64,000 nt of DNA, from contig JAZBRS010000076.1 in NCBI GenBank assembly GCA_037176725.1, positions 119,431,001 to 119,495,000 of the forward strand. Reading direction: 5' to 3'. Below are positions 23,860-36,164 of the stretch, piece by piece. The position numbers and the translations under genes were made by a program. A model generated the notes under the pieces. It saw only the letters and a list, made by a program, of their open reading frames with translations. It ran no database searches and was not told the DNA's origin. Within the stretch, counting starts at the first letter, position 1; each line of letters starts with the position of its first letter. The DNA comes from Posidonia oceanica. Lineage: Eukaryota; Streptophyta; Magnoliopsida; Alismatales; Posidoniaceae.

Positions 23860-23915
23860 TTGGACGCTAGATGAACCAGCGTCCAACGTTGGACGCAGCT
23901 CACTCTAGCGTCCAA
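23860..23915. repeat. Paired 27-bp dyads 3
   Basis: TTGGACGCT-9 nt-AGCGTCCAA (23860-23886), CG, TTGGACGCA-9 nt-AGCGTCCAA (23889-23915). Same 27+2+27 layout as 23467-23522; the junction is an 18-bp perfect palindrome GCGTCCAACGTTGGACGC. Confidence 0.8.
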
Positions 23916-24098
23916 CATAGGCAGGAGACAAACTGATCATTAAGTATGCAAAAAGCAATCAAACATGCATGGAACAAGTTAAAAACATGGTATAACATCA
24001 GAGAGAATTAAAAGGAGGCAAATAGCATATGCTTGCAAGAAAGCATGCAAAGGAAAAGCATGGGAAGCATTCAAACAAAGGCAGAGCAAAGCAGGCCA

Positions 24099-24194
24099 TT
24101 GGACGCCGGCTTATGCCGCGTCCAATGTTGGACGCACCAATTGGTGCATCCAACACACTAAACTTCCTTTTGGATGTGAATCGCATCCAAAAGG
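24099..24194. repeat. Paired dyads 4 plus an adjoining 11-bp inverted repeat
   Basis: TTGGACGCC-9 nt-CGCGTCCAA (24099-24125), TG, TTGGACGCA-8 nt-TGCATCCAA (24128-24153, inner GCACC/GGTGC also pairs). Then CCTTTTGGATG (24166-24176) pairs perfectly with CATCCAAAAGG (24184-24194). Confidence 0.78.
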
Positions 24195-24854
24195 AGCTAA
24201 AAGCTTGTAATAAAGGCATAGACACGTACTACCATGCATGCACGACTACAAGGAATGGAAAACTAACCTCTGGAAGCCCTGGAACGGCGGGTCGACGAAG
24301 TTCGCCGGAGTTGCAGGTGTGTGCATGGCAGCAAGTTCGGCGAGGTTTCCTAAGCAGCTCGGAGCACCAGAGGAGCTAGCAATGGGTTGCAGACGAAGAG
24401 GGGAGTCACTTCTTGCTCTCGGAAGTGAAAATTCTCTCGTAAGCTCTGTGTGGTGAGAGTGGCAATGGCTTGAAGTTGCTGGTTTTGTTGAAGCTTGCAT
24501 GGGTTTGGGTGCTGATAGTGGGATTTGCAGGCTGAATTCTGGCATTGGCAGGTCGTGGCAGGTGTGGGTGAGAGTGTGGAGGCCATGTGGGATGTCAGAG
24601 GAAGGCATGGGCATTGGCAGGAGGGCGGCGGAGACGAGGCGATGGCTGACACGGCCAGCGGAAGACAAGCCTGTTAGTGAGTTGAGGAGAGCTTGAAATC
24701 GGTTGAAATAGAGGAGAGATGGGTAGTAAGTGAGGCTTGCAAGGTAGTGGATGGCGTGGAGTGGAGGAAGGGATGGGTAGTAAGTGCGGGGAGGCGTGGG
24801 ATTGGATGGGCAGTGAGCCGAAGGGGGCGGAGCTGCCGCTGCTGCACTCGAGTC

Positions 24855-24881
24855 GTTGGACGCTGCCTGTTCCAGCGTCCA
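24855..24881. repeat. 27-bp dyad 5 (9-9-9)
   Basis: TTGGACGCT-9 nt-AGCGTCCAA, perfect arms, unpaired (single) copy. Confidence 0.78.
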
Positions 24882-25174
24882 ACACACTCAGGTGGCATAA
24901 GCTGCAAATGGGCTTAGGTTTGGGCCCAGAAGTGTTGTAAAAGATGCAAATAGCTTGGTAAAGGCTTCTAGGGACTTGGGCAAGGTTTTGGGTTTGGAAA
25001 TGGGCTAGAAAATGGGTTTGAAAAGGGAATGCCAATCCAGAGACCACACGAGCCTGCAAAAGAAAACAGCCAACTTCCAGGCTGTTAGAATGGGGTGTCT
25101 ACTGCAGAGAATGAACATAAAGAAAGCAAACAAAATGCAAACAGTCCAGCAAAAGATTCAATGATTACAGGCAC

Positions 25175-26360
25175 TCAGTCTTCCTCAAACAAGTCAGGAG
25201 GTGGGACGCCATGGATCCTCACGAGGGCCTCCCGGTTTTGTTTTCTTCGCAGTCTCCTAGCAAGCCTGGTAGTAACTGGTCGGGATTGTGAGGGACCCAG
25301 TCCCGTGCTGCACTCCTTAGCAGGGGACTCTGCATCTGACACATCCGCCAAGGCGAAGTCCACGCTGAACTCACCACTAGACTCAGTCTTGACGGCCGGT
25401 CGGGAACTGCTCCCCTGAAAAGCAAACGTAAGACATTTAGTAAGCATTTATGGTAAATTAAGCTATTTGCGTTCAGTTCAAGCTTATACCTCTGAAAGCC
25501 ACTGCCGCCACCTCGCCTATGCCAAAGAGCCAGATATGTCAGAACAGGCAGATATACGTTTACAAGCGAAATTAAAAGCTTTCCTACAGCTACTTTACTT
25601 GAGCTGACCGCATCTGCTGTGTCCAATCCCGCAGCCGCACCTCGAAGGCCTGTATTCAAGTCAAAGAGTCAGAATGTAAGGACAGGTACTACATTTATTA
25701 GATCTACGGTGGTATTGAGAGTTCTTTACCTGATTCCAGCCTTCGTTGTACCACATCTGCATCTGTCCCTCCTAAAGATCTTCCAGGAACAGGTGCGGCT
25801 TGCCGACCCACTCGAACCAATCCATGTACTCGTCACGGGAGGCCTCCCGGATGGTGAACCGACTCCGAGCCATTGCCAACGTAGCCAAAGTAGTCCTGGC
25901 AGCAGCCCAAGTCAGAATCTCGAACACCATATCAGCAAGCGGTAACCTGGGAATGCTGAACGCTCAAGTGAACTGGTGGCGAACCCACTTGGGAAGGTAG
26001 TAAGCATATCGTTTGAGGCAGAAGAACTGAACCTACACTCTCGTCAGCCTCTGGCCCAAGACCAGGGGGCCCACTCCAAGGTCTCGTACCTCAGAAAAGG
26101 ACGCAGGTCCACCTGAAAGCAAACAGAACAATCATCAGAACAGTTTTTCTAAGCAGTTTATATGCACTAAATGCAGATTGATTTTAAAAGCTCACCTCAT
26201 CGGCCTGAATGATATCAAGGAGGTACCGATATGACTCGTATCCGTAGACCCCCGAGGCCACCATATGATCCAGCTCGCACCACTACTGGGGAAGCAGAAG
26301 AAGCTCGGGACGGAGGTGGAAGAAGTAGTGTCCCTGCCAAGAGTGCTTCATCGCCTAGTA
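25175..26360 (-). pseudogene. Broken multi-exon plant-mobile-domain-like gene
   Basis: On the minus strand five coding blocks with GT-AG borders can be read: 26360-26196 (acceptor TTGCAG, donor GTGAG), 26112-25730 (acceptor TTTCAG, donor GTAAAG), 25649-25599, a short one near 25520-25490, and a last exon 25414-25175 ending in a stop. The large block reads YYLPKWVRHQF and, later, DEYMDWFEWVGKPHLF, which resemble the C-terminal part of plant mobile domain proteins (YLPxRVxRQFG; EYxxWFxxVxxP). It has several in-frame stops and a frameshift, so it is not functional as read. Its 5' part is missing; element B's LTR begins at 26465. It could be a host gene relic or a gene carried by another transposon. 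Confidence 0.5.
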
Positions 26361-26464
26361 CTGCAAGGCAAGCAGGCAAATAGATCAGTATAGCCAATAG
26401 ATAAATAGAGTTGAAAGCAATGCTGAACAGAAGCAAGCTTGACGCTTACAGTAATCAGGGGGTA

Positions 26465-29400
26465 TGTTGACACCCCATCTTGGCGGGCCCGGACCCTTGG
26501 AGCCCTCTTGGTGATTGCTGGATCAAACCCCAACCAAACCCTAACCCTAATCCTCCTCTCTACCCTTCAAAATCAGCCTGTTTTGACCTAAACCTTTACC
26601 CCCCTTCCCAACCTCAAAACCTAACCAAAATCCATAGGAAAATCCACCACTAGCCACCCAACAAGCCTACCCAAAAACCTAGAAATTTCCAAACCCAACC
26701 CATCCATGAAAACCCTAGAAAGCCTAGGTGAAACTACCCTTCTTCTACACCTTGAAACCTCTCCAAAACCTCCTTAAAATCAAACCAAAACTTCAGACCC
26801 AAGACTTCAAACCCTAGACTACCCACTCACCAATTTCCACCCCATTCCAAGACCATTAAGACCCTCTTTCACCCAAATTATCCTTTTCTCTCTCCGGGAT
26901 TATCATTTTCTCTCTCCTCTCTCTCTCCTGATTATCATCTCTCTTTCCATCCCTTTCTTATCCTTTTTCTGGTGTGGCTGTGGGCCCCCTCTGTGCATCT
27001 ATCCTTCCTCTATCTTATCCCTATTTTTACTTCATTTTTAACACTTTTTCTGAATTTTTAAAAATCGTTTTCCTCCAACCAATCTCTTTTCCTCTTATCT
27101 CCCTCTTTTCTCCATTTCTTTCCTCCTTCCCCTTTCCTTTTCTCCCTTTCACAAAAATCTATAAAAACCCATAAAAATCTGTAAAACCTCAAAACATAAA
27201 AGGAACAAATCAGAACCCTAAGAAAAACAATTAAAAAATGTTAAAAAAGCAATTAACAACTTAAACTTAACTTAAGCAAGCTAAAAAGAAAACCAAGCAT
27301 GCAAACTAAAAAATGCAAAACAAATCAAAAGAAAACACTGAAAAATCAAGGAAAAAGCTAAAATAAAATCAAAACCCACCAAAAATAAAAGCCCCATCAG
27401 AAGAATTAAAAAACAAACCCAAAAAGAAGAATTAAAAAATCAAATACTAAAACAAGTAATTAAAGAAGGCAAAAGACTTAACCTAGTAAACATAAGAAAA
27501 ACAAGTTAAAAACTTAATTAAAAAGAAAAGAAAAACACATCTGAAAGACCTAAAAAACACCCTATCAAACCAGAAAAATCCAACTAAAAACTTCAAGAAA
27601 AATCAACAAATAAAAATCCAAACATAACCTTAAAGACTTAAAAAGAAAGAAACCCTAAGAAGACTAAAACTTAAAAATCTAAAAGACATCCTGATTAATA
27701 CGAAATTAAATCCTAAAAAATCCTAATTAACATCCTAAGTGTCCAACAAGGGAAATACAATTTTTAAAACAATTTAAAAAAGGTTTAACAAACATTTAAT
27801 CAAGTGAAAATCAATTAAAAACAAAACCAAAGCCCTAAAACCCTAATCAAGCCCAAAACACATTAATCAACTCAAAATGACCATTAAAAATCTTAATTAA
27901 AATCCTAACCTACAGCACCATCCTTCCGGTATTTTTATTTATTTTATTTTTACCTAACTTTATTTCCCCATTCTACCCTCTCTTTCTTTCTTACTCTTCT
28001 TTTCCATTCTTTCTTTTTTCTTATTGGGCTCAAACTGGCCCATTTCTCTTTTTCTTTTATTTCTTTTTCTTTCTTCAGCCCCCCGCACGGTCCGGCCCAC
28101 GCTCCTTCTCCCTCCTTCTTCTTCCTCGCGCGTCAGCTGGTTTCCTCCTGCGAGCTCGAGCTGCTACAGTACTCCCTCTCTCATTTGAATTTCGAAGCTC
28201 CATCTTATCGTCTACAGCAGCTCGCCGCTTCACCTCCATCTCAGCGGCTTTTCCGGAGTCAGTCGCCTCGCCGTCTTCTCTGCTGCAGTGGCCGCCGCTG
28301 ATTTTGAAATCAGTAAGCGCGTCAGCAGCCTCCCCTCTACCAGATATAAGCCTCCTCCGTCTTTCCTTCATCAGACCAGAGAGACCAGTGCAGAACCAAT
28401 GTGAGCAACCTTCACCTTCAGGAACCAGAGAGTGAGAGAGCAATCCCCAAAACCAGAATTTCCAACTTCTTCCCCACCAGCCACTCCTTCCTCTTCTTCT
28501 CTGTCTCCTCCACTTCCAGAAGAGAGAGTGACCAGAGAGAGCGGTTTGGGAGTCACCTTGACATCCCAGAGAGAGACTTCAATCCCCCAGCCTCCTCCAC
28601 CCAATTCCCTTCCCTTCTTCTGCCAAAAATCTTCTGCAGAACCTCTTCTCTCTTTTCCAGTAATTCGACACCCTTCCCAGCCTCCATTCTTCTCCCCCTT
28701 GCTTCCCCAATCTCACCCAACACCAGACCTTCATCCTCCACCATCCCATTGCCTTCCCGCTGCCCGGAACCACTCCAAATCACCTGAAGACCGCCTAAAG
28801 CTCCAACTGTAAACCCAATCTGATCCTCTCACAATTCCCTCTACTCCAGCTCACCGCCTTCTCCCAAACTTCTTCCAGAGACTCACTGGACCTCCACCTT
28901 CTCAAAACACCAACCATCAAACCCAGCCACCCACCACATATCGAGAACTCCACTCCAAACACTTGCATCAACCACAGACCAAAATTTGACCCAACTCCCA
29001 AACCTCTTCCACACCTTCCAGAAGCCCTCTCCGAGCATCCAACCTCACTCTCCAGATCCCCAGCAACCTCCCGGAGGCCTCCACTCCACCAGACGAGCAG
29101 CAACAACTTCTCCCCACCTCCGGCAGTGTCCTCTGAACCCAAAAGTGCCGAATCCTCCTCCGAGCTGTGGAGCTCCAGTCCGGACGTCTGGGAAGCTCCG
29201 GAGGATCATCCTGAATCGACTCCAGCCCTCGCAAGCAGCCAACAGCACCCGCAGCTATCAGACAGACTCCACCGGCGACCTTAGGAACCACTGACGTCGG
29301 GGGGACGACTCAGGCACGGGAAAAGGTAAACCTTGCTTCCCTTAGCCTCCTCTTCCTCTTCTCTTGCTTCCCCAGCCTTTAGAATAGGTTTTTCGGTCCT

Positions 29401-32282
29401 CCTGCTCCGATCGCGACTCGCCGGACAGAGTGTCTTCTCCGGCGCCGACCTCCTGTCCTCCCGATGCTCCGGACGACAGAACGACGCCTCGACGGTCTCT
29501 GGAGCTCCGCACAGATGTCAGCTCCGACCTCCGCCGAACTGCGCCTCCCCAACCTCCCCTGTCGGTGGCCATGAGCTCTGGAAGCTTTCTGCTACAGTGC
29601 TCGTCGCCGTCGACGATCAGCACTGTTCATTTATTTTTCTTTAGTATAGTTTTAGATGTAAATATTGCATGTTTAGTTTAAGTTTTTCAATTTTTGCACT
29701 TTAGTCCTTCTGTCATTTATTTTTGCTTAGTTTCTAATTAAATACTATGCCAAATTGCAGCTTTTATTTGCATTTTCCAGTATTTGCTTTTCAGTCCTTC
29801 TACTGTGCTTTTCAGTTATAGTATTTTGCAGTTTAGCCCCTCTGCTTTCGATTTTTGCATGTAAGTCCTGCTCATAATCAGTGCATTTATTTGCATATAT
29901 TTTACCATACTGCATTGCATTCTAAGTCCCTGCATGTTTCTGATTTTGCATGTAGGTCCATGCACTGTAGGAACTTAGCTTTTATTTTTAATTTTTGCAT
30001 ACTGCATTGCATATTTTACCTTCTAGTTTTGCATTTTTGCAGTTAGGTCCATTTTAAATGGACAGTAACTGTGCTGCATGCATTTTAGCTTATTGCATTG
30101 CATTTTTGCCCCTGTTTTTTTCAAAAATCACACTGCAGTCCTGTTATCTATTTTTCAGAGCATGTTTTCCATACAAAATTGCATTTTTAACCCCTGCATG
30201 ATTTAAAAATCACACATAGGTCCTTGCATCTTTTGAAAAATCATGTGAAAAGACCATTTTGCCCCTAGCTTGCATCTTAGCTCCTATACTTACCAAATTG
30301 CATGCAGACCCTCCACTAGTATTCCAAGACTCCCCAGAACCTTGTTTTCTGGAAAATTTGCATTTTAGACCCCAGTTTTTCCAAAATTGCTTTCTGATCC
30401 CTTTCTGCTTTCAAAACTTCTTCTAAAGCATACCCTTTTTTCAAAGCAGCTTTCTGAGCCTAGTTTTTTACAAAACGAAGCCCTGCTCTCTCCTGTTTTC
30501 AAAACCCTCTCCTGTAGACCCCTGTTTTCTGGAAAATTTGCATTTTTAGCCCCTTTCTTTTTCAAAATGCCTTCTGAAATCCTGGTTTTTCCCAGTTTCT
30601 TCTCTTTGCCTTTTCTTGCTTTTGCATGCATCCTGCATTCATTTAGTCTTGCATTCTAGCATCTTCTTGCACACACTAAGCACTTTTAGCTCCCCTTCAC
30701 CTGGGAGGACCTTTTTGCACATCCCTAGGACCTCCTGAACACCTAGGTCTGTTCTTCTCTCCTGTTCTGGCCCTTCTGCCTTGGAGCTGCGATATCTTCC
30801 GATCCGGCCGTTGAATCTTCTCAAGTAAGCTGCCCAGGCGACCGCGGCGAAGCGCTCTTCAGCATGGACTAGACAGATTTCAGATCAAGCTCCCGGATTT
30901 CCAGGTATGTCCTCCTAAACCCCTGCATTGCATTCATTTGCATGCCATTTGCACAGTTTTCCGTGTTTTCGCTTTCTGTCTCTTTAAGCATGTAGAATAA
31001 GGCTTCCCCTTTCTGCTTGTATCTCCAAATCCTCGTTTCGCGTATCCCTGTGTGTTTTGTGTTGTGTTTTCCCTGGATTTATCACTTAATATGACTTTCT
31101 TCCCCCTTTTCCACGATCCGATCGCATCGCGAGCTTTGGGCAGCGTGCGAGACACACCGTGGAACGGTTTAGCGGGAAACAGTCGCAAAAGAGGTGGTAA
31201 TCCCTCCGTTTGTACACTCTCCCCTCCGTAGGTCTTCACACCTACTCTGAGTGGTCCTAAACGACGTCTGTTTTTACACACACGTTGTCTTGCCTCCCCT
31301 TTGGCCCCTTCTAATCTTTTTCTGCATTCTTGCATTTGTATGGCTTTTCCGAGGTTTTTGCTTCGCTGTTTTGGCAACGTTCCGCGTGCCCGCCCTTGTT
31401 TTGGCATCGTTTTGCGTGCCCATCTGTTTTCTTGCCTTATTTTGTGCACTGCCTCACTTTCTCGCTCGTTTTGCGTGCCTTCCTGCTCTCTTGTCCTGTT
31501 TTGCGTGCCTTCCTGCTCTCTTGTCTAGTTTTGCGTGCTGTCTTGCTTTCTCGCTTGTTTTGCGTGCCATTTTCGCTCTTTTGCATCGTTTTGCGTGCGT
31601 TGCTCATTTCTCGCCTCGTTTTGCGTGTTTTGCGCCGTTTTCCCTTGCATGCCGACTGCATTGCATGGTTTCCTCGTTGTTTTGCTTTCTCGCCCGCATT
31701 TGCATATAGGGCTGTGATGCTTACTGCCTGGAGTTCTCACGGATTAGGTTTCGCCTGGTCCGGAACACAGACAGCGTAGCTGAGCATTTAGAGAGCACGT
31801 TTACTTCCTTGCTGTGTTTCTTCCCACTTAGAGCACACCTTGGGCATTCATTCAGGCATTTAGGGGCACATAGGCATTCAATCCTGCATTTCCCTGCGTA
31901 TGCGAGCGTAAGCCTAGAAAGACCGATTCTCGGGCGTGTCGGGGGTGCCTAACACCTTCCCCGCACGTAACAGGAGTCCTTACCCTGTCTTTTGGCCCGC
32001 AATGACCGTACTGCCCTTATCTTAGGCTAGAGTCATCTCATTTGCATTTGTTTGCATTTGTTTTCCTTTGCATTGCTTTGCTTTGCATTTCTTGCTCGGT
32101 TTTGCACGATAATTCACGCATTTCCCCGGTTTTCCTTGTCTCCCGTTAATAGACTTGGTGACGACTCTGATTTGTCTTATCTTTCCTTTTTCTCCTCGAT
32201 TTTAAGTGTTTTCGAGTTGAGCCTCTTCCTCGGATCCAATCGCCGCTATATAGCGAGCCTGATTCCGATCGGGATCGCTACA
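26465..32282 (+). mobile_element. 5' LTR of element B
   Basis: TGTTGACACC to GATCGCTACA, 5818 bp, followed one base later by the PBS. It shares the layout of the other LTRs: telobox-like AAACCCTAACCCTAA at 26536-26550, G-poor first 1.4 kb, TATAAG at offset 1880, TTTTGCGTGCC array (31365-31650) and the TGCCTAACACC block (about 31900-31985). It differs visibly from C's LTR along its length, so B is an older or separate lineage. Confidence 0.93.
28345..28350 (+). promoter_or_regulatory. Putative LTR TATA box, element B
   Basis: TATAAG within GATATAAGCCTCC, matching the box of element C at the same LTR offset. C and T-rich sequence surrounds it. Confidence 0.5.
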
Positions 32283-32283
32283 G

Positions 32284-32301
32284 TGGCGACTCCGCTGGGG
32301 A
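32284..32301 (+). promoter_or_regulatory. Primer-binding site, element B
   Basis: TGGCGACTCCGCTGGGGA starts two bases after the LTR end. The leading TGG pairs with tRNA CCA. The sequence is the PBS I know from Ogre elements, attributed to tRNA-Arg. Confidence 0.8.
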
Positions 32302-33611
32302 TTAGACTAGACTCCGGCTTTCGTTCCCGGCTTTTCGCTCGCTTGTTTTGCAGCTTTGTCTGCCTTGTGTGCCTTCTTCGCCTGTTTTGCTCGCTTTTCT
32401 GTGCAAACTCCTAGCGAGTCGCTTTGTAGCTACTTTGCTCAGGTTTTGCACCTCTTTTGTCTCGGTTTGCGCTTTCTTTTGCCTAGCTTTGCTACTTTGC
32501 CTGTTTGTTTACTTACTGTCTAGCTTGTGCCCTTATTTCCTTCACAGCCTGCTTACTTCTACCTTACTTTACCTTACTTGCTCATTATAGCTTTAATTCC
32601 TGCACATTACATGACTACATACTTTGTTTGGCTAAAAATACATGCTTTTTGGATGTTGAATGCTTCTTTTACACCCTTGCTATGTCACTACACACACACA
32701 TACCATGCTTACATGCCTTTTGACTTGATGAATGCTTTTCTTCACCATCATGCCCACAAACACTCGCACATGCCATGAACATGCCTTTTGTTGTGTTGTA
32801 TGATGGTTGCTTGCCATTTTGACTGATTTTCTTCCCTTTTGCACTTGCCATGCCTAGGATAGTAGAGACTTGTCTGCTTCCCCCATGGTTAACTAAAAAA
32901 TGCAAGTAAAAAGAACTTCTAGGGGCAACTAGAGACTACAAACAATCCTTCACTCCCTTTGGTTAATAAAATGTGCAAGATAAAAAACTCTAATCATTTG
33001 CATAAGCATCATATAGGGCATGCATTCTTCTCCTCTGAGTCCACCTACTAGTCTGCGAAGGACGGTTCCGGCCTCTTGTTCCACTGCTTTGGGCGTGGCA
33101 TAAGTTGGTCGGTCCGTCCCCTCCTTGTCCGGGGGTCGTGTCGGTGTTAGTAGAGGGTACCACCCACGCTTTGGCAGGGTAGAGGCCACTAACGCACCAC
33201 CCTGTCATTACCCGAGCTTTGGGCCGGGAGTTAGACAGGGGACCTACTTTTTCTGACCTGAGTCAGTGACCCGTACATCCAGGGATACCTGGAGTAGACA
33301 GCCTTGCTAGGAAACACTAGTTAGGTGAGGGGGCATACTAGAAAGCATGCACATCATTCATGCCACTTAACTAACTCATTTGCATCCATCTTTTAGTTTC
33401 TAACCCTAATTTCCTTCTGTTGTGTCAGCGTGATCGGTAAGCGAGTTTCCCTTTGCCAGAGCTCGAGTATCGACCCTCGTTGACGCCCTTTTGCGACTTA
33501 GTTTGCGACCATTCCCCCTCTGAGCTATCCGCACTTGCGACGATAGCTCCTCTTAGGACTCACCGCTTGAATACCCGTCGCAGCCCTGTTCTCACACGCT
33601 CTAGGTCAGCG
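32302..33611 (+). other. Leader of element B
   Basis: About 1.3 kb between PBS and the gag ATG without a supported ORF. Classical pea Ogre has an extra ORF upstream of gag; none is visible here. The part at about 32990-33340 is almost identical to element C 47286-47620 although both are non-coding, so it may hold RNA signals for packaging or translation. A frame upstream of the ATG is open from a TTG at 33453 but has no ATG. Confidence 0.6.
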
Positions 33612-36164
33612 ATGGCCCAGTACGTTAGTGAGCCTTCTTTTACTCCTGTCACGGAGGGTGTTTCCGTTCTGGCCCCTCCGGTTGCTCTTTCTGTCCCTCT
33701 TGTTCCCCCTCCGACGCCAGGGTTTCCTCCTTTGACGTCTCTAGGTTCTCAGTACACCCCGGGACAGTGGCAAGCATCCCTTCCTCCGGATCCGGTCGCC
33801 GAGTCTATCTTGACGGCCGTTACTCGCGCTCCGGAGACGCCATTGCCCCCTCCGTCCCAGGGATACGTCGCTTTCGACATCCCTTCCACCGCTACTGCGA
33901 CCTTTTTCGTAGAATCCTTCCCTCCCGGACAGTCTGTGTCCGTGCCACTTGTCTCTCAATCCCCGCCGGCACTGCACTTCAGCATTCCCGCCGCCGAGAC
34001 ACCTGAGGCGCAGTACCAGCACCTGATGGAGCTTGCCCAGAGACTGCAGGGCATGGCTCTATCAGTTCGTCCTTCTTCTGTCTCTGTCGTTTCTGAGGTT
34101 CCTCCGAGGCCAGTTCCTGCATTTCATGCACCAACCTCTGCACCTCCGCCTCGACCATCGTCGCAACTGCTCACGGTTCCGACGATGGGGGCCCGTCTAC
34201 CGCCTCCTGCACAACACTTGGCACAGCATGCTCCACTTCCTTCTGGTGGTCAATCCTTTGGATCGGCTGGAGCCCAGTACCTCGCTGGCTCGCTGTCTGG
34301 CACCCCGCCTGTACAGCAACTGACGCTCCGTCATCCTCCCCCTATCCCAGCACAGCATGGCATTTATTCTTCTCCTCTTCACCAAGTCCAGCATCCTGCA
34401 TACACTCCTGCATACACCGTCCCCCAGCACGGATACGCCGGCCATCCCGTTGCTCCACCAGGCGACGCTATGGTAGATCCGGAGGAGCACTTAGGTGCGA
34501 CCCATTCGGCGTATTTGCTCACTACCCCTGCTGATCCCTCTCCTCTAGCAGCAATTCCAGACCCCATCAATAACCGGATGGACGTCTTGGAGAAGGCACT
34601 ACGACTAGTGCAGGGTACTGAGCACCAGACCTACCAGTTCCGGGACCTCTGCTGCTTTCCAGAGGCGGTACTCCCTCCGAAGTTCAAAATCCCGGACTTC
34701 GAAAAGTATAATGGTAGGGGCTGTCCTGTAGCACACCTGAAGGCGTATTGCGGTGATCTCGCTCAGCTTCAGGCTGACGAGAGGTTGCTGATCCGCTTGT
34801 TCCAGAAGAGTTTGACCGGGCCAGCACTCAAGTGGTTCACATCACTCGATATGTCAGCCATCAAGACTTGGAACGACCTCAGTCAGGCGTTCCTGGAACA
34901 ATACTCCTTCAATCTCGATCTTGTCCCAAAGAGGGTGGACTTGATCGCCATCAAGCAGAACTCTGGCGAGCCGTTCGGGGAGTACGTCGGCCGTTGGCGT
35001 GCCCTTGCCTCTCAGGTTCGAGATAGACCCTCTGACGAGGAGTCTATCGAGATCGTTATCAAAGGGGTGCAGCCGTCTCTCAGAGCTCTGCTTAGCATTC
35101 AGCCAGTCACTACTTTAGCGGCACTCATCAGAGCTGGAGCGCGCGTGGAGAGTTCTTTGCGGAGTGGCAACTTCCCGGCTCTCTCTGCGTTCGCTAAGCA
35201 GGCAGCGATAAGCAGCAACAGTGTCAACAGCAGCACCTTCAACAACAACAGCAGTAGCAGCAACAACCGCCCGAAGAGGAAGGACTCGTCGAAACCCACT
35301 GTTGCATTCGTCGATTCTCCTGCTGTGCCTGTTCGCTTGCCGTCCCGGCCTACCCCAGCTCAGATGGTGTACGCTCCTGCACCTAGGAACCCGCACACAC
35401 CGCACATCACTACCACCGCTAGACTGGTCTATCCTGCCGCACCGGTCCAGCAAGGCTCGCACCCAAGGCAAAGAAGACCACCCGCTGAGAGGAGGAATTT
35501 CACCCCACTGGTGGAACCACTCACGGTCATCTTGCCGAAGGTGGCATCGCTCCTGAGGTTCCCGGAGGTTCGTCCGCCGCCAAGCCCTCTGCCGCATTGG
35601 TTTAGGCCGGACCTCTTCTGCAATTTCCATCGAAGCGTCGGGCATTCGACGGACAATTGCTTCTCCCTGCGGAACGCAATTCAGGACTTGATCGAATCGG
35701 GAACGATTGTGATCGACACGCACGAGGCGTCCACTCAAGCACTCACTCATGCATCTGCATCTCCAGCTGTTCCCTCGCATTCTGGCATCGTCCGCCAACC
35801 TTTACCGGAGCACTCTTATCCGGGAGGGGCGGGAACCTCAGGCGTCCACTCTGTCTTTCCTTCTGGGCCTGCTACTTCTGTAGTGGACCATTCTGATCTT
35901 ATCTCTGACATCTCTGAGCCTTTCCCAGTCAGTCTCTATCTCGTGGCAGTTGCCGGCTCCGAGTCGGGAATCCATTTGATCCGATTGCGTGCTAGGCCGG
36001 AGCGCCCTCTTGCGCCCCCCACCGTGCTCCCTCAGGCTCAACCCCCTGTACACCTCTCAGCCAGAGCCCAGCCTAGTTCTCCCATCCACCTTTTAGGGCG
36101 ACCTCAGCTACACCTTCTAAGCAGACCTCAACCTGCCCCAGCCTTCCCACCCCAACAACCTTAG
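33612..36164 (+). pseudogene. gag: Element B gag (ends at premature TAG)
   Basis: The first ATG of the long frame is at 33612 (MAQYVSEPSFTPVT), conserved at 47907 in element C. The N-terminal third is Pro/Ser-rich. The Gag core (FKIPDFEKYNG to about RDRPSDEESIEIVIKG) covers roughly residues 355-480, and the knuckle-like CX2HX4HX4C is near residue 670. TAG at 36162-36164 interrupts the frame where element C has a Tyr codon, and the frame is open again directly after it. Gag builds the virus-like particle in the cytoplasm. The stop separates gag from protease and pol. Confidence 0.88.

Larger units (their letters stand above)
22886..25102. other. Non-Ogre flank with repeated 27-bp dyads; possible minus-strand LTR remnant
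   Basis: No protein-coding gene is recognisable. The segment is A/G-rich with many GCATG/GCAAG words and carries five sites of TTGGACGCT-like dyads. Its right edge reads GAATGGGGTGTCTAC, similar to the reversed LTR start of the Ogre copies (GATGGGGTGTCAACA). The segment could therefore be the start of a related LTR on the minus strand, into which element A inserted. I found no matching second terminus or target duplication, so this is weak. Confidence 0.35.

Noticed and set aside
24246..24887. 213-codon minus-strand frame in the non-Ogre flank
   Set aside because: Low-complexity Ser/Pro/His composition, overlapping frames on both strands, and no recognisable motif.
32284..32301. tRNA gene near the PBS
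   Set aside because: Only the 18-bp complement of a tRNA 3' end is present, with no cloverleaf; no tRNA gene was seen anywhere in the window.
33453..33611. 53-codon N-terminal extension of gag starting at TTG (same at 47748 in C)
   Set aside because: It has no ATG. The first ATG (33612, 47907) is conserved in both copies and is the better start in a plant.
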